Source of the DNA: Streptomyces sp. SN-593 | GTDB taxonomy: Bacteria > Actinomycetota > Actinomycetes > Streptomycetales > Streptomycetaceae | NCBI RefSeq assembly: GCF_016756395.1 | Contig: NZ_AP018365.1 | Location: 5,335,001-5,399,000, forward strand | DNA length: 64,000 nt | Reading direction: 5' to 3' | Part shown: one piece after another, positions 32,898 through 42,140 of the stretch | Position numbering within the stretch: position 1 is the first letter of the stretch | How the letters are laid out: every line of letters begins with the position of its first letter | The notes under the pieces: generated by a model | The model's input: only the letters and a program-made list of their open reading frames with translations | Databases searched by the model: none | Told to the model about the DNA's origin: nothing | Program-made: the position numbers and the translations under genes

Positions 32898-34090
32898 GCT
32901 CCTATGCTTGTCAAGCGGCCGGTGCGAGGTTGGTTTGAGTGATTCGTTCCGTTGGTGTGGTGGTCAGGGCGCGGTAGACCTCGCGGGCGACGAATCGCTT
33001 GAGGCAGCGCATGATGTCCTTCTTGTTCAGCCCTTCCTTGGTGCGTCGTTCGACGTAGGCGCGGGTGCGTTCGTCGAAGCGCATGCGGGTCAGGACGATG
33101 GTGTGCAGGGCGTTGTTGGCGGCCCTGTCGCCGCCGCGGTTGAGTCGGTGGCGGTGTGTGCGGCCGGAGGACGCCGGGATCGGTGCGACTCCTGCCAGGT
33201 GGGCGAACGCGGCCTGCGACCGCATTCGTTCGGGGTTGTCCCCGGCGGAGGCGAGCAGTTGGCCGGCGGTCTCGGGCCCGACCCCGAACAGCTCCAGCAG
33301 CTGCGGGGCGGCCTGCTTGACCAGCGGGCCGATCTCCGCGTCCAGCTCGGTGATCTCGGTGTCCAGTGCCTGGAGACGGCGGGCGAGGCGCCGCAACGAT
33401 CCCCGGGTCGCCGCCAGCGGCCGCGAGAGGTCCTCGCCGGGTCGCAGCCGGGCCAGGGTGCGTATCAGCGCGGCCCGGTCCAGACCGGCGACCTGCTCGC
33501 GCAGCATCGCGGGGGCCGACACCAGCAGGCCGCGGATCTGGTTCATCGCCTGGGTGCGGGCCTTGACCGCGCTGCGGCGGGCGAGTCGCAGGACCCGCAC
33601 GGCCTCGACCACGCCGTCCCGGCTCTTGGGGATGCCGGCGGCTCGGCCCGAGAGCACGGCCGTTGCGGCGGCATAGGCGTCGATCGGGTCGGACTTGCCC
33701 TTCATCCGCCGTGTCTTGCGGTCTGGCCGGTCTACGTCGAAGACGGTGACCCCGGCGGCGGTCAGCACGCGGGCGAGCTCGGCGCCGTAGGCACCGGTGC
33801 CCTCGACGCCGACCGCGACCAGGTCGCCGTGCGAGCGCATCCAGTCCAGCAGGTACCGGTAGCCGCGGATGGTGGCCTCGAACTCGCGATCGGCCAGGTG
33901 CCGGCCGATGGAGTCGATCACGGCCGCGTGGTGGGTCAGGCCGTGGGTGTCGACTCCGCCGGTGATCCGCGGCCCGTCGTGCGTCATGCTGGTCATGTCC
34001 GTCCTTGCGTATCCGTACCGACGAGGGCGGCACGCGCCGGTCGGGCGGGTGGACAAGACAGTGACGGGGCTTATGCGACAAGCTCCTATG
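32898..34090 (-). mobile_element. IS110-family insertion sequence (~1.19 kb)
   Basis: The nonamer GCTCCTATG occurs at 32898-32906 and again at 34082-34090, just outside the transposase gene on both sides. Next to these, GCTTGTC (32906-32912 region) and GACAAGC (34077-34083 region) are complementary. IS110 elements lack long terminal inverted repeats and have short core repeats at their ends, so the nonamer is a plausible boundary. The stretch between the transposase start and the 34082 copy is only about 85 bp, short for a bridge-RNA region, so the left end might extend toward 34.2 kb. Confidence 0.65.
32911..33996 (-). CDS. IS110-family transposase (DEDD recombinase)
   Basis: The protein has 361 residues. 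The N-terminal RuvC-like DEDD domain has Asp in TGGVDTHGLTHHAAV, Glu in AVGVEGTGAYG and the paired Asp region KSDPIDAYAAA. The C-terminal Transposase_20 domain has LFGVGPETAGQLLASAG and a conserved Ser in IPASSGRTHRHRLNRGG. All key residues seem present and no frameshift is visible, so the enzyme may be active. ATG 33996 (MTSMTHDG) precedes the first catalytic Asp by about 14 residues; longer reading frames upstream look like leader sequence. Confidence 0.92.
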   Translation of the reverse strand: MTSMTHDGPRITGGVDTHGLTHHAAVIDSIGRHLADREFEATIRGYRYLLDWMRSHGDLVAVGVEGTGAYGAELARVLTAAGVTVFDVDRPDRKTRRMKGKSDPIDAYAAATAVLSGRAAGIPKSRDGVVEAVRVLRLARRSAVKARTQAMNQIRGLLVSAPAMLREQVAGLDRAALIRTLARLRPGEDLSRPLAATRGSLRRLARRLQALDTEITELDAEIGPLVKQAAPQLLELFGVGPETAGQLLASAGDNPERMRSQAAFAHLAGVAPIPASSGRTHRHRLNRGGDRAANNALHTIVLTRMRFDERTRAYVERRTKEGLNKKDIMRCLKRFVAREVYRALTTTPTERITQTNLAPAA

Positions 34091-34225
34091 AAGTCACAAG
34101 CGCCCGTCCGGCCGCGTGCGTGGTGACGCCCGGATGGGCCGACAAATCCCAAACAGGACAGTCGAGACGTCAGTCAGCCGAGGGGTCAGACCCACCAGCA
34201 GCGTCACCACGTCACATCCTCACTG

Positions 34226-35596
34226 TCAGCCGAGCGCCGCCTTCTTCAGCGCGCGGGCGCCGCGCGCCACCTGGCGGACGGCGCGCACCCGCGGCACCAG
34301 CGACCGCTTGGCCGGGAGCGCGCCGGGCAGGCCGAGCGAGGTCAGCCGGCGGCGCTTGAAGTACGGCCGCGCGCCGGACCCGAGGTGGGCCTCCAGCCAG
34401 GCCACGGTCTCCGCCCGAAGGTGCGGGTACGCCTCGGACTGCATGCAGTAGCCGACGGCGTGCAGCAGCGGGGTGAGGTCGGCGGCCACCTGCTCCGGCG
34501 AGGGCGCGGTCCAGGCGCGTACGGCGGCCGCGTCGGACACGTCGGGCAGCAGCGCGTGCACCAGGGTCACCGGCACCCGGTTGCTGTTCTGGTACGGCGA
34601 GAGCCGGTCGAGCAGCAGCTTGGTGCCGCTGCGGGCGACGGGGATGCCGTAGAGCGCGGACGCGGTCAGCAGCGCGGTGGAGAAGCAGCCGGCCACCAGG
34701 GCCGGGCGGGCGCGCTGGTAGACCACCTCGGCGAGCACGGGGCTGTCCAGCACGGTCAGTTCGGCGCCGAGCGCCCGCGCCTCCTCCCGCAGCGGCTCCA
34801 ACCAGTGCGAGGGCGCGGTCGGGTGCGGCTTGAAGACGAGCCGGCGGTGGCCGAGCGCGACCGCGCCGCGCACCAGCGACAGGTGCAGCCGCTCCTCCTC
34901 CTCGACGGTGAGGATGCCCAGCGCCGACAGGTACTGGCCGAGCAGCAGGGCCGCGTCCCGCGGCAGTCCGTCCACCGGGTCCGGTGCGGCGCCGTATCCG
35001 AGGGTGGCGTCGGCGACCTCGGTGAGCACCTTCGTGAACGCGGCGCTCGGCACCACCCGCGAGGGCACCTGGAACTCGCTGAGCAGCAGGGGCTCCAGGC
35101 CGGGCACCAGGTCGAGGTGGAGCAGTGCGTCGATCCGGGTGTCCACGAGCAGCCCGAGCTTGTTGCGGGTCGGGCCGTAGGACATCAGGCCGTCGGCGTA
35201 GACGGTGATCGGGGCGCCGGTGAAGACCTGGGCGAAGGAGAGGGCGGGCGCGACCTGGATGGACTCCACCACCAGGTCCAGGTCGTCGTCGCCGAGCCGC
35301 CACAGCGTCCGGAAGTACCGGTCCCACAGGGGGACCTCGTCGGTCCGGGGCGACCAGCCGCCCGGGTGCAGCGGCCGGATCGCCTCGTTCCAGGACACGA
35401 CCCGGTCGAAGCGGGAGCGCAGCGGCTCGAAGCCGGGCGCCAGGTCCGGCGCGTCGTGGGTCTCGGGCACGCCGGCGTTGTTGCTGACCACGAGGACGCG
35501 GCGGTCGGCCGGCGGCAGCGCGCCGGCGTCGGCTGCCGCGGCGAGCGTGGCGATCCCGTACAGGGTCGAGGCGAGGAGGAGTTGGGTGCGGGCCAT
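34226..35596 (-). CDS. Polysialyltransferase-family glycosyltransferase
   Basis: The protein has 456 residues. It begins TQLLLASTLYGIATLAAA and contains VVSNNAGVPE, VYADGLMSYGPTRNKLG, the basic HHxR-like RLVFKPHPTAPS and a late LVAGCFSTALLTASALYGIPVAR. KPHP and the Ser/Thr-rich segment before a Tyr-Gly-Ile-Pro are typical of bacterial polysialyl- and sialyltransferase-like GT-B enzymes. It would transfer nonulosonic acid from a CMP-activated donor to a growing polymer. The ATG overlaps the stop of the GT2 gene by one base, making a two-gene operon. It faces the CMP-sugar genes on the opposite strand. Confidence 0.8.
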   Translation of the reverse strand: MARTQLLLASTLYGIATLAAAADAGALPPADRRVLVVSNNAGVPETHDAPDLAPGFEPLRSRFDRVVSWNEAIRPLHPGGWSPRTDEVPLWDRYFRTLWRLGDDDLDLVVESIQVAPALSFAQVFTGAPITVYADGLMSYGPTRNKLGLLVDTRIDALLHLDLVPGLEPLLLSEFQVPSRVVPSAAFTKVLTEVADATLGYGAAPDPVDGLPRDAALLLGQYLSALGILTVEEEERLHLSLVRGAVALGHRRLVFKPHPTAPSHWLEPLREEARALGAELTVLDSPVLAEVVYQRARPALVAGCFSTALLTASALYGIPVARSGTKLLLDRLSPYQNSNRVPVTLVHALLPDVSDAAAVRAWTAPSPEQVAADLTPLLHAVGYCMQSEAYPHLRAETVAWLEAHLGSGARPYFKRRRLTSLGLPGALPAKRSLVPRVRAVRQVARGARALKKAALG

Positions 35597-36630
35597 CACG
35601 CCACCGCCGATCCGCCGGCGGCGTTGTCGCGCACGTCGGCCTCGCCGTCGGCACCGGGTCCGCCGCCGGTTCTGGCCGCCGTCCGGCCGCGCAACCGCCG
35701 TACGCGGGCACTGCGTTCGTCGTCCATCGAGTCGAGGGCCGCGGCGAGCAGGTCCGCGGGCAGCCGGCCGAGCGCGGCGGCGGACAGCGCCTTCAACCGC
35801 CGGGCCAGCGCGGGTTCGAACCGGTCGATGTTGTCCAGGTGGTGGGCGATGATCGCGCAGTAGTTGCGGATCGCCTTGGGCAGGAAGCGCTCCTCGTCGG
35901 GGTCGCCGGCGAGTTCGGCGATCACCTGGTCGAAGGAGCGGACGAAGTCGAGCTGGCGTTCGTCGCCGATCTGGGTCAGCGAGGTGGTCACCCCGCGCCG
36001 GTAGTGCACGCCGAGCAGGCCGACCACCGCGCAGGACCGGGCCTCCCGGTGCAGCCGCCAGATCCAGGGCCGGTCCTCGGCGGTGCGCAGGTGCTCGGGC
36101 ATGTGCACCAGGCCCTGTTCGACGATCCGCCGGTGGTAGGCGCCGGCCCAGGAGTACGGGTAGTCCACGAGGGTGGGGCGGTCGGCGGGCAGGATCGCCG
36201 AGCGCGGGTCGATCCGGGCGTTGCGCCGGCCGTGCGGGGCGCGGATCACGTTGCGGCTGGAGCCGGTGCACTGCACGTGGTCGGTGCGCAGGAAGTCGAC
36301 GTCCAACGCGTCCATGGCCGCGACCAGTTGCGGCAGGTAGCCGGGGGCGAGCCAGTCGTCCCCGTCCATGAAGGTGAGGTACTCGCCCCGGGCCGCGTCG
36401 ATGCCCGCGTTGCGCAGCGCCGCGACACCGGTGTGGTCGCGGCGGATGATCCGGGCACCCGGCAGCGAACCGGCGCCCTCCTCCAGGAGTTCCGGAGTCC
36501 GGTCGGTCGACCCGTCGTCCATCAACAGGAACTCGAAGTCCTCGCGGGCATTGGCCCGCAGGCTTCGCAGCGCGTCGGGGACGAATGGCTGCACATTGAA
36601 AAACGGCACGATGACGGAGAGCTTGACCAC
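35596..36630 (-). CDS. GT2-family glycosyltransferase
   Basis: The protein has 344 residues. The GT-A fold starts KLSVIVPFFNVQPFV, with a nucleotide-binding LLMDDGSTDRT, and a DxD metal motif in TFMDGDDWLAPGYL. The C-terminal part includes HLRTAEDRPWIWRLHREA with an ED-type motif common in GT2 inverting enzymes. It is the first gene of the minus-strand pair with the polysialyltransferase-like gene. The acceptor and donor are unknown; the neighbours indicate a nonulosonic-acid-containing surface polymer. Confidence 0.88.
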   Translation of the reverse strand: MVKLSVIVPFFNVQPFVPDALRSLRANAREDFEFLLMDDGSTDRTPELLEEGAGSLPGARIIRRDHTGVAALRNAGIDAARGEYLTFMDGDDWLAPGYLPQLVAAMDALDVDFLRTDHVQCTGSSRNVIRAPHGRRNARIDPRSAILPADRPTLVDYPYSWAGAYHRRIVEQGLVHMPEHLRTAEDRPWIWRLHREARSCAVVGLLGVHYRRGVTTSLTQIGDERQLDFVRSFDQVIAELAGDPDEERFLPKAIRNYCAIIAHHLDNIDRFEPALARRLKALSAAALGRLPADLLAAALDSMDDERSARVRRLRGRTAARTGGGPGADGEADVRDNAAGGSAVA

Positions 36631-36815
36631 CCGATTACCTTAGGTCCCCGTCCGGCCCGGTACTTGGCCGTGCGCGTACTTCCAGGTAAACGGAGAATGT
36701 CGGACGGGTGTGCCCTCTGCGACGGAATGCGGCTCGCGAAGTAGCGGCATTCTGTTTACCTTCCGTTGGCCTTCGATTAGTCCGTTCCACCCACCCGCTT
36801 CCTACTGTCTGCGAT

Positions 36816-38117
36816 GTGCCAGAACGTACGTCAGGGCCCCTGCGGGTCACGGTGATCGCCGATTCGGACACCCGGTGGAAGTGGGGTGCGCTGACCGCGC
36901 GCCGGATCGCGCCGGACGCGCGGATCGACGCCCGGTTCCTGCGCGGCCGTGCCACCCCCACACCGCGCCAGCTCGCCGAACTCGGCATCACCGCCGACTC
37001 GATGACCGAGCAGACCGCCGCGGAGATCCTCGCCGAGGTGAGCGCCGACGGCTGCGACGTGCTCGTCGTGTCCTGCGTGGGCGGCACCATCCAGTGCTTC
37101 CTGCACGGCTTCGACCGCGCCTGGCGCGGCCACCCGCGCCGCCCGGTGGTGGTCACCGGCTACGTCGGCGTGGTCTACGAGAAGCTCGCCGACGGCCTGC
37201 TGCTGCGGGCCGGCGCCGACGTGGTCCTCGCCAACAGCACCGACGACGCCCTGCGCTTCCGCTCCGTGTACGAAGGGGTCGGCTTCCCGACCGGCGCGAT
37301 CGTGGAGACGGCGCTGCCGTTCCTGGACGGCGCACCGTACCGGCGCGATCCCGGTACGCCGTTCACCGTCACCTTCGCGGTGCAGCCGTCCGCGCCGGCC
37401 GAGCGCCCGGACCGGCTCTACCTGCTGCGCCGGGCCGTCGAGCACGCCCGCCGGCACCCCGAGCGCGAGGTGCTGGTGAAGCTGCGCAGCATGCCCGGCG
37501 AGCAGACCACGCACGTCGAGGAGCACCCCTACCAGCACCTGATGCAGGCGCTGGAGCCGCCGGAGAACGTCTCGCTGGTCTACGGGGCGATGGGCGAGGT
37601 CCTCGACCGCACCGACCTGCTGGTCACGGTCAGTTCCACCGCCGCGCTGGAGTCGCTGTACCGCGGCATACCCACCGCCGTCCTCACCGACCTGGGCATC
37701 CGCGAGCCGCTCGGCAACCACCACTTCCTCGGCTCGGGCTGCCTCGCCTCCTGGGACCAGCTCGACGACGGCGAGCTGCCCCGGGCCGACCCCGCCTGGA
37801 CCGCCGCCCACGGCGTGGCCCCCGGCGATCCGTACGCCGATCTGCGCGCCCGCGTACAGGGCCTGCTCGCCGCCGGCCGGCTGCCGCGGCTGGCGCCGTA
37901 CTACACGCTGCGCACCGCGCCCGGCTACCTGCCCGGCATCCTCGCCCGGCAGGGCCTGGACCCGGAGGGCCTGCCCGCGGTGCGGGCCGCCGCCGGCGGC
38001 AACGGCAACCGGGTGCGCAAGGCCGCCCGCCGGGTGCTGCGCAAGTCCGCGCGCACCGCCTACCGCCAGGGCGTGCAGCGCGTCGCCCCGGCCATCCGCC
38101 GCTGGGGCCAGCTGTGA
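36816..38117 (+). CDS. DUF6716-like putative glycosyltransferase
   Basis: The protein has 433 residues. It opens LRVTVIADSDTRWKWGALTARR and has GYVGVVYEKLADGLLLRAGADVVLANS, a KLRSMPGEQTTHVEEHPY segment and the late VSSTAALESLYRGIPTAVL, which resembles the nucleotide-sugar-binding end of GT-B enzymes. I assign it to the DUF6716 glycosyltransferase-like group from memory of the pattern. GTG 36816 is used because the upstream in-frame sequence is promoter-like; a TACTGT hexamer ends 8 bases before it, so the message may be leaderless. It leads the plus-strand genes of the nonulosonic-acid locus. Confidence 0.7.
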   Translation: MPERTSGPLRVTVIADSDTRWKWGALTARRIAPDARIDARFLRGRATPTPRQLAELGITADSMTEQTAAEILAEVSADGCDVLVVSCVGGTIQCFLHGFDRAWRGHPRRPVVVTGYVGVVYEKLADGLLLRAGADVVLANSTDDALRFRSVYEGVGFPTGAIVETALPFLDGAPYRRDPGTPFTVTFAVQPSAPAERPDRLYLLRRAVEHARRHPEREVLVKLRSMPGEQTTHVEEHPYQHLMQALEPPENVSLVYGAMGEVLDRTDLLVTVSSTAALESLYRGIPTAVLTDLGIREPLGNHHFLGSGCLASWDQLDDGELPRADPAWTAAHGVAPGDPYADLRARVQGLLAAGRLPRLAPYYTLRTAPGYLPGILARQGLDPEGLPAVRAAAGGNGNRVRKAARRVLRKSARTAYRQGVQRVAPAIRRWGQL

Positions 38118-38256
38118 GCCGGCCGCGCACCGCGGGCCCCGGGCGCGGTGGGACGCCGCCCCGGACCCCGCACACGGCCACGTGCCCCCGCCGCGCCCGA
38201 GCGGCGCACCCTGCCGCGCCCGCGGCCCGTACCGCCCCCACGACAGGAGCCGCACG

Positions 38257-39579
38257 ATGACCCAGACGATCACGCCCGCGGGGGAGCCGTCCCGCGCCCC
38301 GGCCGGCGAGGCCCGGGTCCTCGCCGTCATCCCGGCCCGCGGCGGCTCCAAGGGCGTGCCGGGCAAGAACGTCGCGACGGTCGGCGGGGTGCCGCTGGTG
38401 GCCCGCGCGGTCCGCGCCTGCGCCGCCGCCCGCCGGATCGGCGTGACGGTGGTGTCCACCGACGACCCGGCGATCGCCGAGGTGGCGCGGTCGGCCGGTG
38501 CCGAGGTGGTGCTGCGGCCGGCGGCGATCGCCGGCGACACCGCGACCAGCGAGGCCGCGGTGCTGCACGCCATGGACGCGTACGAGGCGATGAGCGGCGC
38601 CGCCGCCGACGTGGTGCTGCTCGTCCAGTGCACCAGCCCGTTCGTCACCGGCGGGGAACTCGACGGCGTGGTCGAGGCGATCACCGTGGGCGGGGCGGAC
38701 ACCGCGCACACGGTGGCGCCCTTCCACGGCTTCGTCTGGCGGGCCGGCGGCCCGCACGGCGCGGACGAGGAGGCCGGTGCGCGGGGCGAGGCCGGTGCGG
38801 GCGGCACGCAGGGTGCGGGCGGCGCGCACGGCGCGGGCGCGGACTTCCGCGGCAGCGGCGTGGGCGTCAACCATGACAAGTCCACCCGCCCGCGCCGCCA
38901 GGACCGTCCGCAGGACCTGCTGGAGACCGGTGCCGCCTACGGGTTCCGCGCCGACGGCTTCCGCGCCGCCCGGCACCGCTTCTTCGGCCGTACCAGCCTG
39001 GTGTGGACCGACCCGGCCCGGGTGCTGGAGATCGACGAGCCGGCCGACCTGGAACGGGCCCGCGCGCTCGCCCCGCTGCTGGACGCCGGCGCCGGCACCC
39101 CGCGCCGCGACGACGTGGACGCGGTCGTCCTCGACTTCGACGGCACCCAGACCGACGACCGGGTGCTGATCGACTCCGACGGCCACGAGACGGTCGCGGT
39201 GCACCGGGGCGACGGCCTCGGCATCGCGGCGCTGCGCCGCGCGGGCGTGCCCGTGCTGATCCTGTCCACCGAGACCAACCCGGTCGTGGCCGCCCGCGCC
39301 CGCAAGCTCAAGGTGCCGGTGCTGCACGGCATCGACCGCAAGGACCTCGCGCTCAAGCAGTGGTGCGAGGAGCAGGGCATCGCGCCCGAGCGGGTGCTGT
39401 ACGCGGGCAACGACGTCAACGACCTGCCGTGCTTCGGCCTCGTCGGCTGGCCGGTCGCCGTGGCCGGCGCCCACGACGTGGTGCGCGCCGCGGCGCGCGC
39501 GGTGACCACCCGGGAGGGCGGGGACGGCGCGATCCGCGAGATCGCCGCCTGGCTGCTCGGCCCCTCGCTCGCCCGCTGA
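38257..39579 (+). CDS. neuA: CMP-nonulosonate (N-acylneuraminate/Kdn) cytidylyltransferase fused to HAD phosphatase
   Basis: The protein has 440 residues. The N-terminal cytidylyltransferase has AVIPARGGSKGVPGKN (CTP loop), STDDPAIAEVA, QCTSPFVTGGELD and the NHDKSTRPRRQDRPQDLLETGA segment. The C-terminal HAD domain has the nucleophile motif DFDGT (Asp293, Asp295) and GNDVNDLPCF, as in KdsC-type phosphatases. One chain could thus dephosphorylate a 9-phosphate sugar and activate it with CMP. A Gly/Ala/His repeat insertion of about 35 residues interrupts the cytidylyltransferase before NHDK. ATG 38257 has an ACAGGAG site. The next gene is neuB. Confidence 0.9.
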   Translation: MTQTITPAGEPSRAPAGEARVLAVIPARGGSKGVPGKNVATVGGVPLVARAVRACAAARRIGVTVVSTDDPAIAEVARSAGAEVVLRPAAIAGDTATSEAAVLHAMDAYEAMSGAAADVVLLVQCTSPFVTGGELDGVVEAITVGGADTAHTVAPFHGFVWRAGGPHGADEEAGARGEAGAGGTQGAGGAHGAGADFRGSGVGVNHDKSTRPRRQDRPQDLLETGAAYGFRADGFRAARHRFFGRTSLVWTDPARVLEIDEPADLERARALAPLLDAGAGTPRRDDVDAVVLDFDGTQTDDRVLIDSDGHETVAVHRGDGLGIAALRRAGVPVLILSTETNPVVAARARKLKVPVLHGIDRKDLALKQWCEEQGIAPERVLYAGNDVNDLPCFGLVGWPVAVAGAHDVVRAAARAVTTREGGDGAIREIAAWLLGPSLAR

Positions 39580-39721
39580 GCCCACCGCCGAGTCCACCGC
39601 CGAGCCCGCCCGCCGGTCCCCGGCCCGGCCCCTTCCCAGCCATCCCGGTCCTCGCCTCCCCAGGGCCCCGCGGCCCGCGCCAACCCCCTGTCCCAACCCC
39701 CGTAGTGAAGGAACACACGCC

Positions 39722-40660
39722 GTGACCACGACCCTCCCCGCCAACCTCCGCGCCGTCGGCTCCCGCCACATCGGCAACGGCCAGCCCGTGTACATCACCG
39801 GCGAGATCGGCATCAACCACAACGGCGACCTGGAGAACGCGTTCGCCCTCGTCGACGCGGCCGTGGCCGCCGGCTGCGACGCGGTCAAGTTCCAGAAGCG
39901 CACCCCGGAGATCTGCACCCCGCGCGACCAGTGGGAGATCGAGCGCGACACCCCCTGGGGCCGGATGACCTACATCGACTACCGGCACCGCGTCGAGTTC
40001 GACGAGGACGGCTACCGCGCCATCGACGAGTACTGCCGCAAGCGGGGCATCGACTGGTTCGCCTCCCCGTGGGACGTGCCCTCGGTGGAGTTCCTGGAGA
40101 AGTTCGACGTGCCGGTGCACAAGGTCGCCTCGGCCTGCCTCACCGACGACGAGCTGCTGCGCGCGCTGCGCGGCACCGGCCGCACCGTGGTGCTGTCCAC
40201 CGGCATGTCGACGCCGAAGCAGATCCGGCACGCGGTCGAGGTGCTGGGCAGCGACAACATCGTGCTCTGCCACGCCACGTCGACCTACCCGGCGAAGCAC
40301 GAGGAGCTGAACCTGCGCATGATCAACACCCTCCAGGCCGAGTTCCCGAACGTCCCGGTCGGCTACTCCGGCCACGAGGTCGGCCTGCAGACCACGCTCG
40401 CCGCGGTCGCCCTCGGCGCGGTCTTCGTCGAACGGCACATCACCCTCGACCGCGCCATGTGGGGCTCGGACCAGGCCGCGTCCGTCGAGACCCAGGGCCT
40501 GGAGCGGCTGGTCCGCGACATCCGCATCATCGAGACCTCGCTGGGCGACGGCGTGAAGAAGGTCTACGAGGGCGAGCTGGGCCCGATGAAGAAGCTGCGC
40601 CGGGTGCCCGGCGTGGTGGCCGAGTCCGAGGCCGAGCAGCCGGCCGAGGCGACCGTCTGA
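39722..40660 (+). CDS. neuB: N-acetylneuraminate/Kdn synthase (NeuB family), without SAF domain
   Basis: The protein has 312 residues. The TIM-barrel has YITGEIGINHNGDLENA, DAVKFQKRTPE, KVASACLTDDELL, STGMSTPKQI, HATSTYPAKHEELNL, GYSGHEVGLQTTLAAVALGA and ERHITLDRAMWGSDQAAS. It condenses phosphoenolpyruvate with a six-carbon sugar (N-acetylmannosamine, mannose or their 6-phosphates) to a nine-carbon acid. NeuB usually ends in an antifreeze-like SAF domain of about 60 residues; here the protein stops shortly after MKKLRR, so that domain is absent. It starts on GTG with GAAGGA upstream. The fused HAD domain of its neighbour hints at a 9-phosphate (Kdn-like) route. Confidence 0.92.
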   Translation: MTTTLPANLRAVGSRHIGNGQPVYITGEIGINHNGDLENAFALVDAAVAAGCDAVKFQKRTPEICTPRDQWEIERDTPWGRMTYIDYRHRVEFDEDGYRAIDEYCRKRGIDWFASPWDVPSVEFLEKFDVPVHKVASACLTDDELLRALRGTGRTVVLSTGMSTPKQIRHAVEVLGSDNIVLCHATSTYPAKHEELNLRMINTLQAEFPNVPVGYSGHEVGLQTTLAAVALGAVFVERHITLDRAMWGSDQAASVETQGLERLVRDIRIIETSLGDGVKKVYEGELGPMKKLRRVPGVVAESEAEQPAEATV

Positions 40661-40898
40661 ACCGTCCGTCCGTCCGTTCTTCCGGGCGGACCGGTCCGGT
40701 CGGTTCGCCGGGCCCGGCGGACGCCCGTTCCCGCCTGCCCGCGCCTCGCCGCCCGGGCAGCGCTCCCCTCGGCGAGACCGGGGGGAGTCCCCCAGCGCCC
40801 GCGCCCGGCGTGCGGCTCCTTCCGCGGAGGGACGGCACGCGGGGCGCGGGTCGGAGTCGAGGGCGGACGCGTACGGCCGCCCACCGAAAGGAACCCCC

Positions 40899-41957
40899 AT
40901 GGCCGACCGGCCCGCCCCACCGGGTGCCGTCGCGCTCGTCGAGTCGCCCGTGCAGCTGCTCAACGTGCTGGAGTGGGCCCACGTCCGGCCGCCCGCCGCC
41001 CCCGGTGAGCGGGCGGAACCCCTCACCGTCGTGGTGCTCTCGCCCGCGGACCCGACCAGCCGCGGCCAACTGCGGCGGATGGCCGAACTCGCCCGCGACG
41101 AGGGTGCGCTGGTGCGCTGGTACGAGGCGCGCGGCGGTCGCGGCGGGCTGCTGCGGACCGCGTTCGCCCTGGCGCCGACGCTGATACGGGTGCGCCGGCT
41201 GGTGATCGGCGACCCGTTCTCGCGGCTGGTGCAGGTGCTGCTGCCGCTGTGCCGGGCGAGGGACATCACGGTGGTCGACGACGGCACCGCGACCATGGAG
41301 TTCACCGAGATCCTCGCGCGGCGCGGGAAGCTGGTGCGCTGGCACCGCAGCGGGAAGCGCCGCTCCCCGGCCGACGTGGCCTTCGGCGCCTTCGCCCGCG
41401 GTGCGCGCCGGCGGCTGACCCCCGGCCGGCGCTGCCGGATCGAGCTGTTCAGCGCGATGCCGGCCACACCGCCGCCCGGGATGGCGCTGCGGGCCAACCG
41501 GTTCGCCTGGACCCGGGGGCGGTTCGGGCCGCCGCGGACGCTGGCCGGTACCGACCTGATCGGCACCTCGCTGGTCGAGACGGGGGTCGTCGATCCCGAG
41601 CGGTACCTCGCGGTGGTCCGCGGGCTCGCCGAACGCCACGGCGCCCGGCGGTACTTCGCGCACCGCCGGGAGGCGCCGGCGAAGCTGCACCGGCTCGCCG
41701 CGGAGACCGGGCTGGAGATCGTGCGGCCGGACCTGCCGCTGGAACTGGTGGCCCGGCGCGGGCCGATCGGGCGGGCCGTGCTGTCCTTCCCCTCGACGGT
41801 CGTCCACACGTTGCCGCTGGCGCTGGCCGGGACCGGGGTGGCGATCACCGTCTGCGACATCGACGAGGAGTGGCTCACCAACGCGGCGTCCCCGCGGGCG
41901 CACACGTTCCTCACCGACATCACCGACAAGGCGCGCACCCTCCACAACCTCACGTAG
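40899..41957 (+). CDS. GT52/sialyltransferase-like protein
   Basis: The protein has 352 residues. VALVESPVQLLNVLEW resembles the SSPxQ-type N-terminus of bacterial GT52 sialyltransferases. Later come RRLVIGDPFSRLVQ, DITVVDDGTATMEF and the C-terminal RPDLPLELVARRGPIGRAVLSFPSTVVHTLPLAL, which matches the usual lPxE then Ser-Ser-Thr pattern closely. Position directly after neuB supports use of the CMP-nonulosonate donor. ATG 40899 has GAAAGGA upstream. The exact linkage and acceptor are unknown. Confidence 0.72.
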   Translation: MADRPAPPGAVALVESPVQLLNVLEWAHVRPPAAPGERAEPLTVVVLSPADPTSRGQLRRMAELARDEGALVRWYEARGGRGGLLRTAFALAPTLIRVRRLVIGDPFSRLVQVLLPLCRARDITVVDDGTATMEFTEILARRGKLVRWHRSGKRRSPADVAFGAFARGARRRLTPGRRCRIELFSAMPATPPPGMALRANRFAWTRGRFGPPRTLAGTDLIGTSLVETGVVDPERYLAVVRGLAERHGARRYFAHRREAPAKLHRLAAETGLEIVRPDLPLELVARRGPIGRAVLSFPSTVVHTLPLALAGTGVAITVCDIDEEWLTNAASPRAHTFLTDITDKARTLHNLT

Positions 41958-42020
41958 CAGGGCGCCCCCGTCCCCCCGGGGTGCCCCGTCCCGTCCGTCC
42001 CGGGACCACCCGCCGGCGGG

Positions 42021-42119
42021 GGCTGGCCGCGCCGTTCCCCGCGCCCCCGGGCAGGTGCGGGTCCTTCCGCGGACGACGGGTGCGCCCCGCAGGGGGGCGG
42101 GGAACTGCGCGGCCGGCCG
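42021..42119. repeat. Long imperfect inverted repeat, Streptomyces-type intergenic repeat
   Basis: GGCTGGCCGCGCCGTTCCCC (42021-42040) is the inverted partner of GGGGAACTGCGCGGCCGGCC (42100-42119 region), one mismatch apart in the core. I recall such CTGGCCGCGCAGTTCCCCGC units as highly repeated between genes in Streptomyces. A further copy of CGGGACCACCCGCCGGCGGG occurs at 42001-42020 and again near 63837-63856. Confidence 0.6.
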
Positions 42120-42140
42120 CAGGGGACCGCAAGGCTCCGG

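Noticed and set aside
32126..34081. TetR frame extended through the IS110 region as one large protein
   Set aside because: The TetR HTH has a proper GTG start at 32815, and the upstream extension is the antisense/shadow frame of the transposase.
38257..40660. Locus as a CMP-Kdo (LPS) pathway
   Set aside because: NeuB-type signatures and the RRQDR motif fit nonulosonic acid, and an actinomycete has no LPS.
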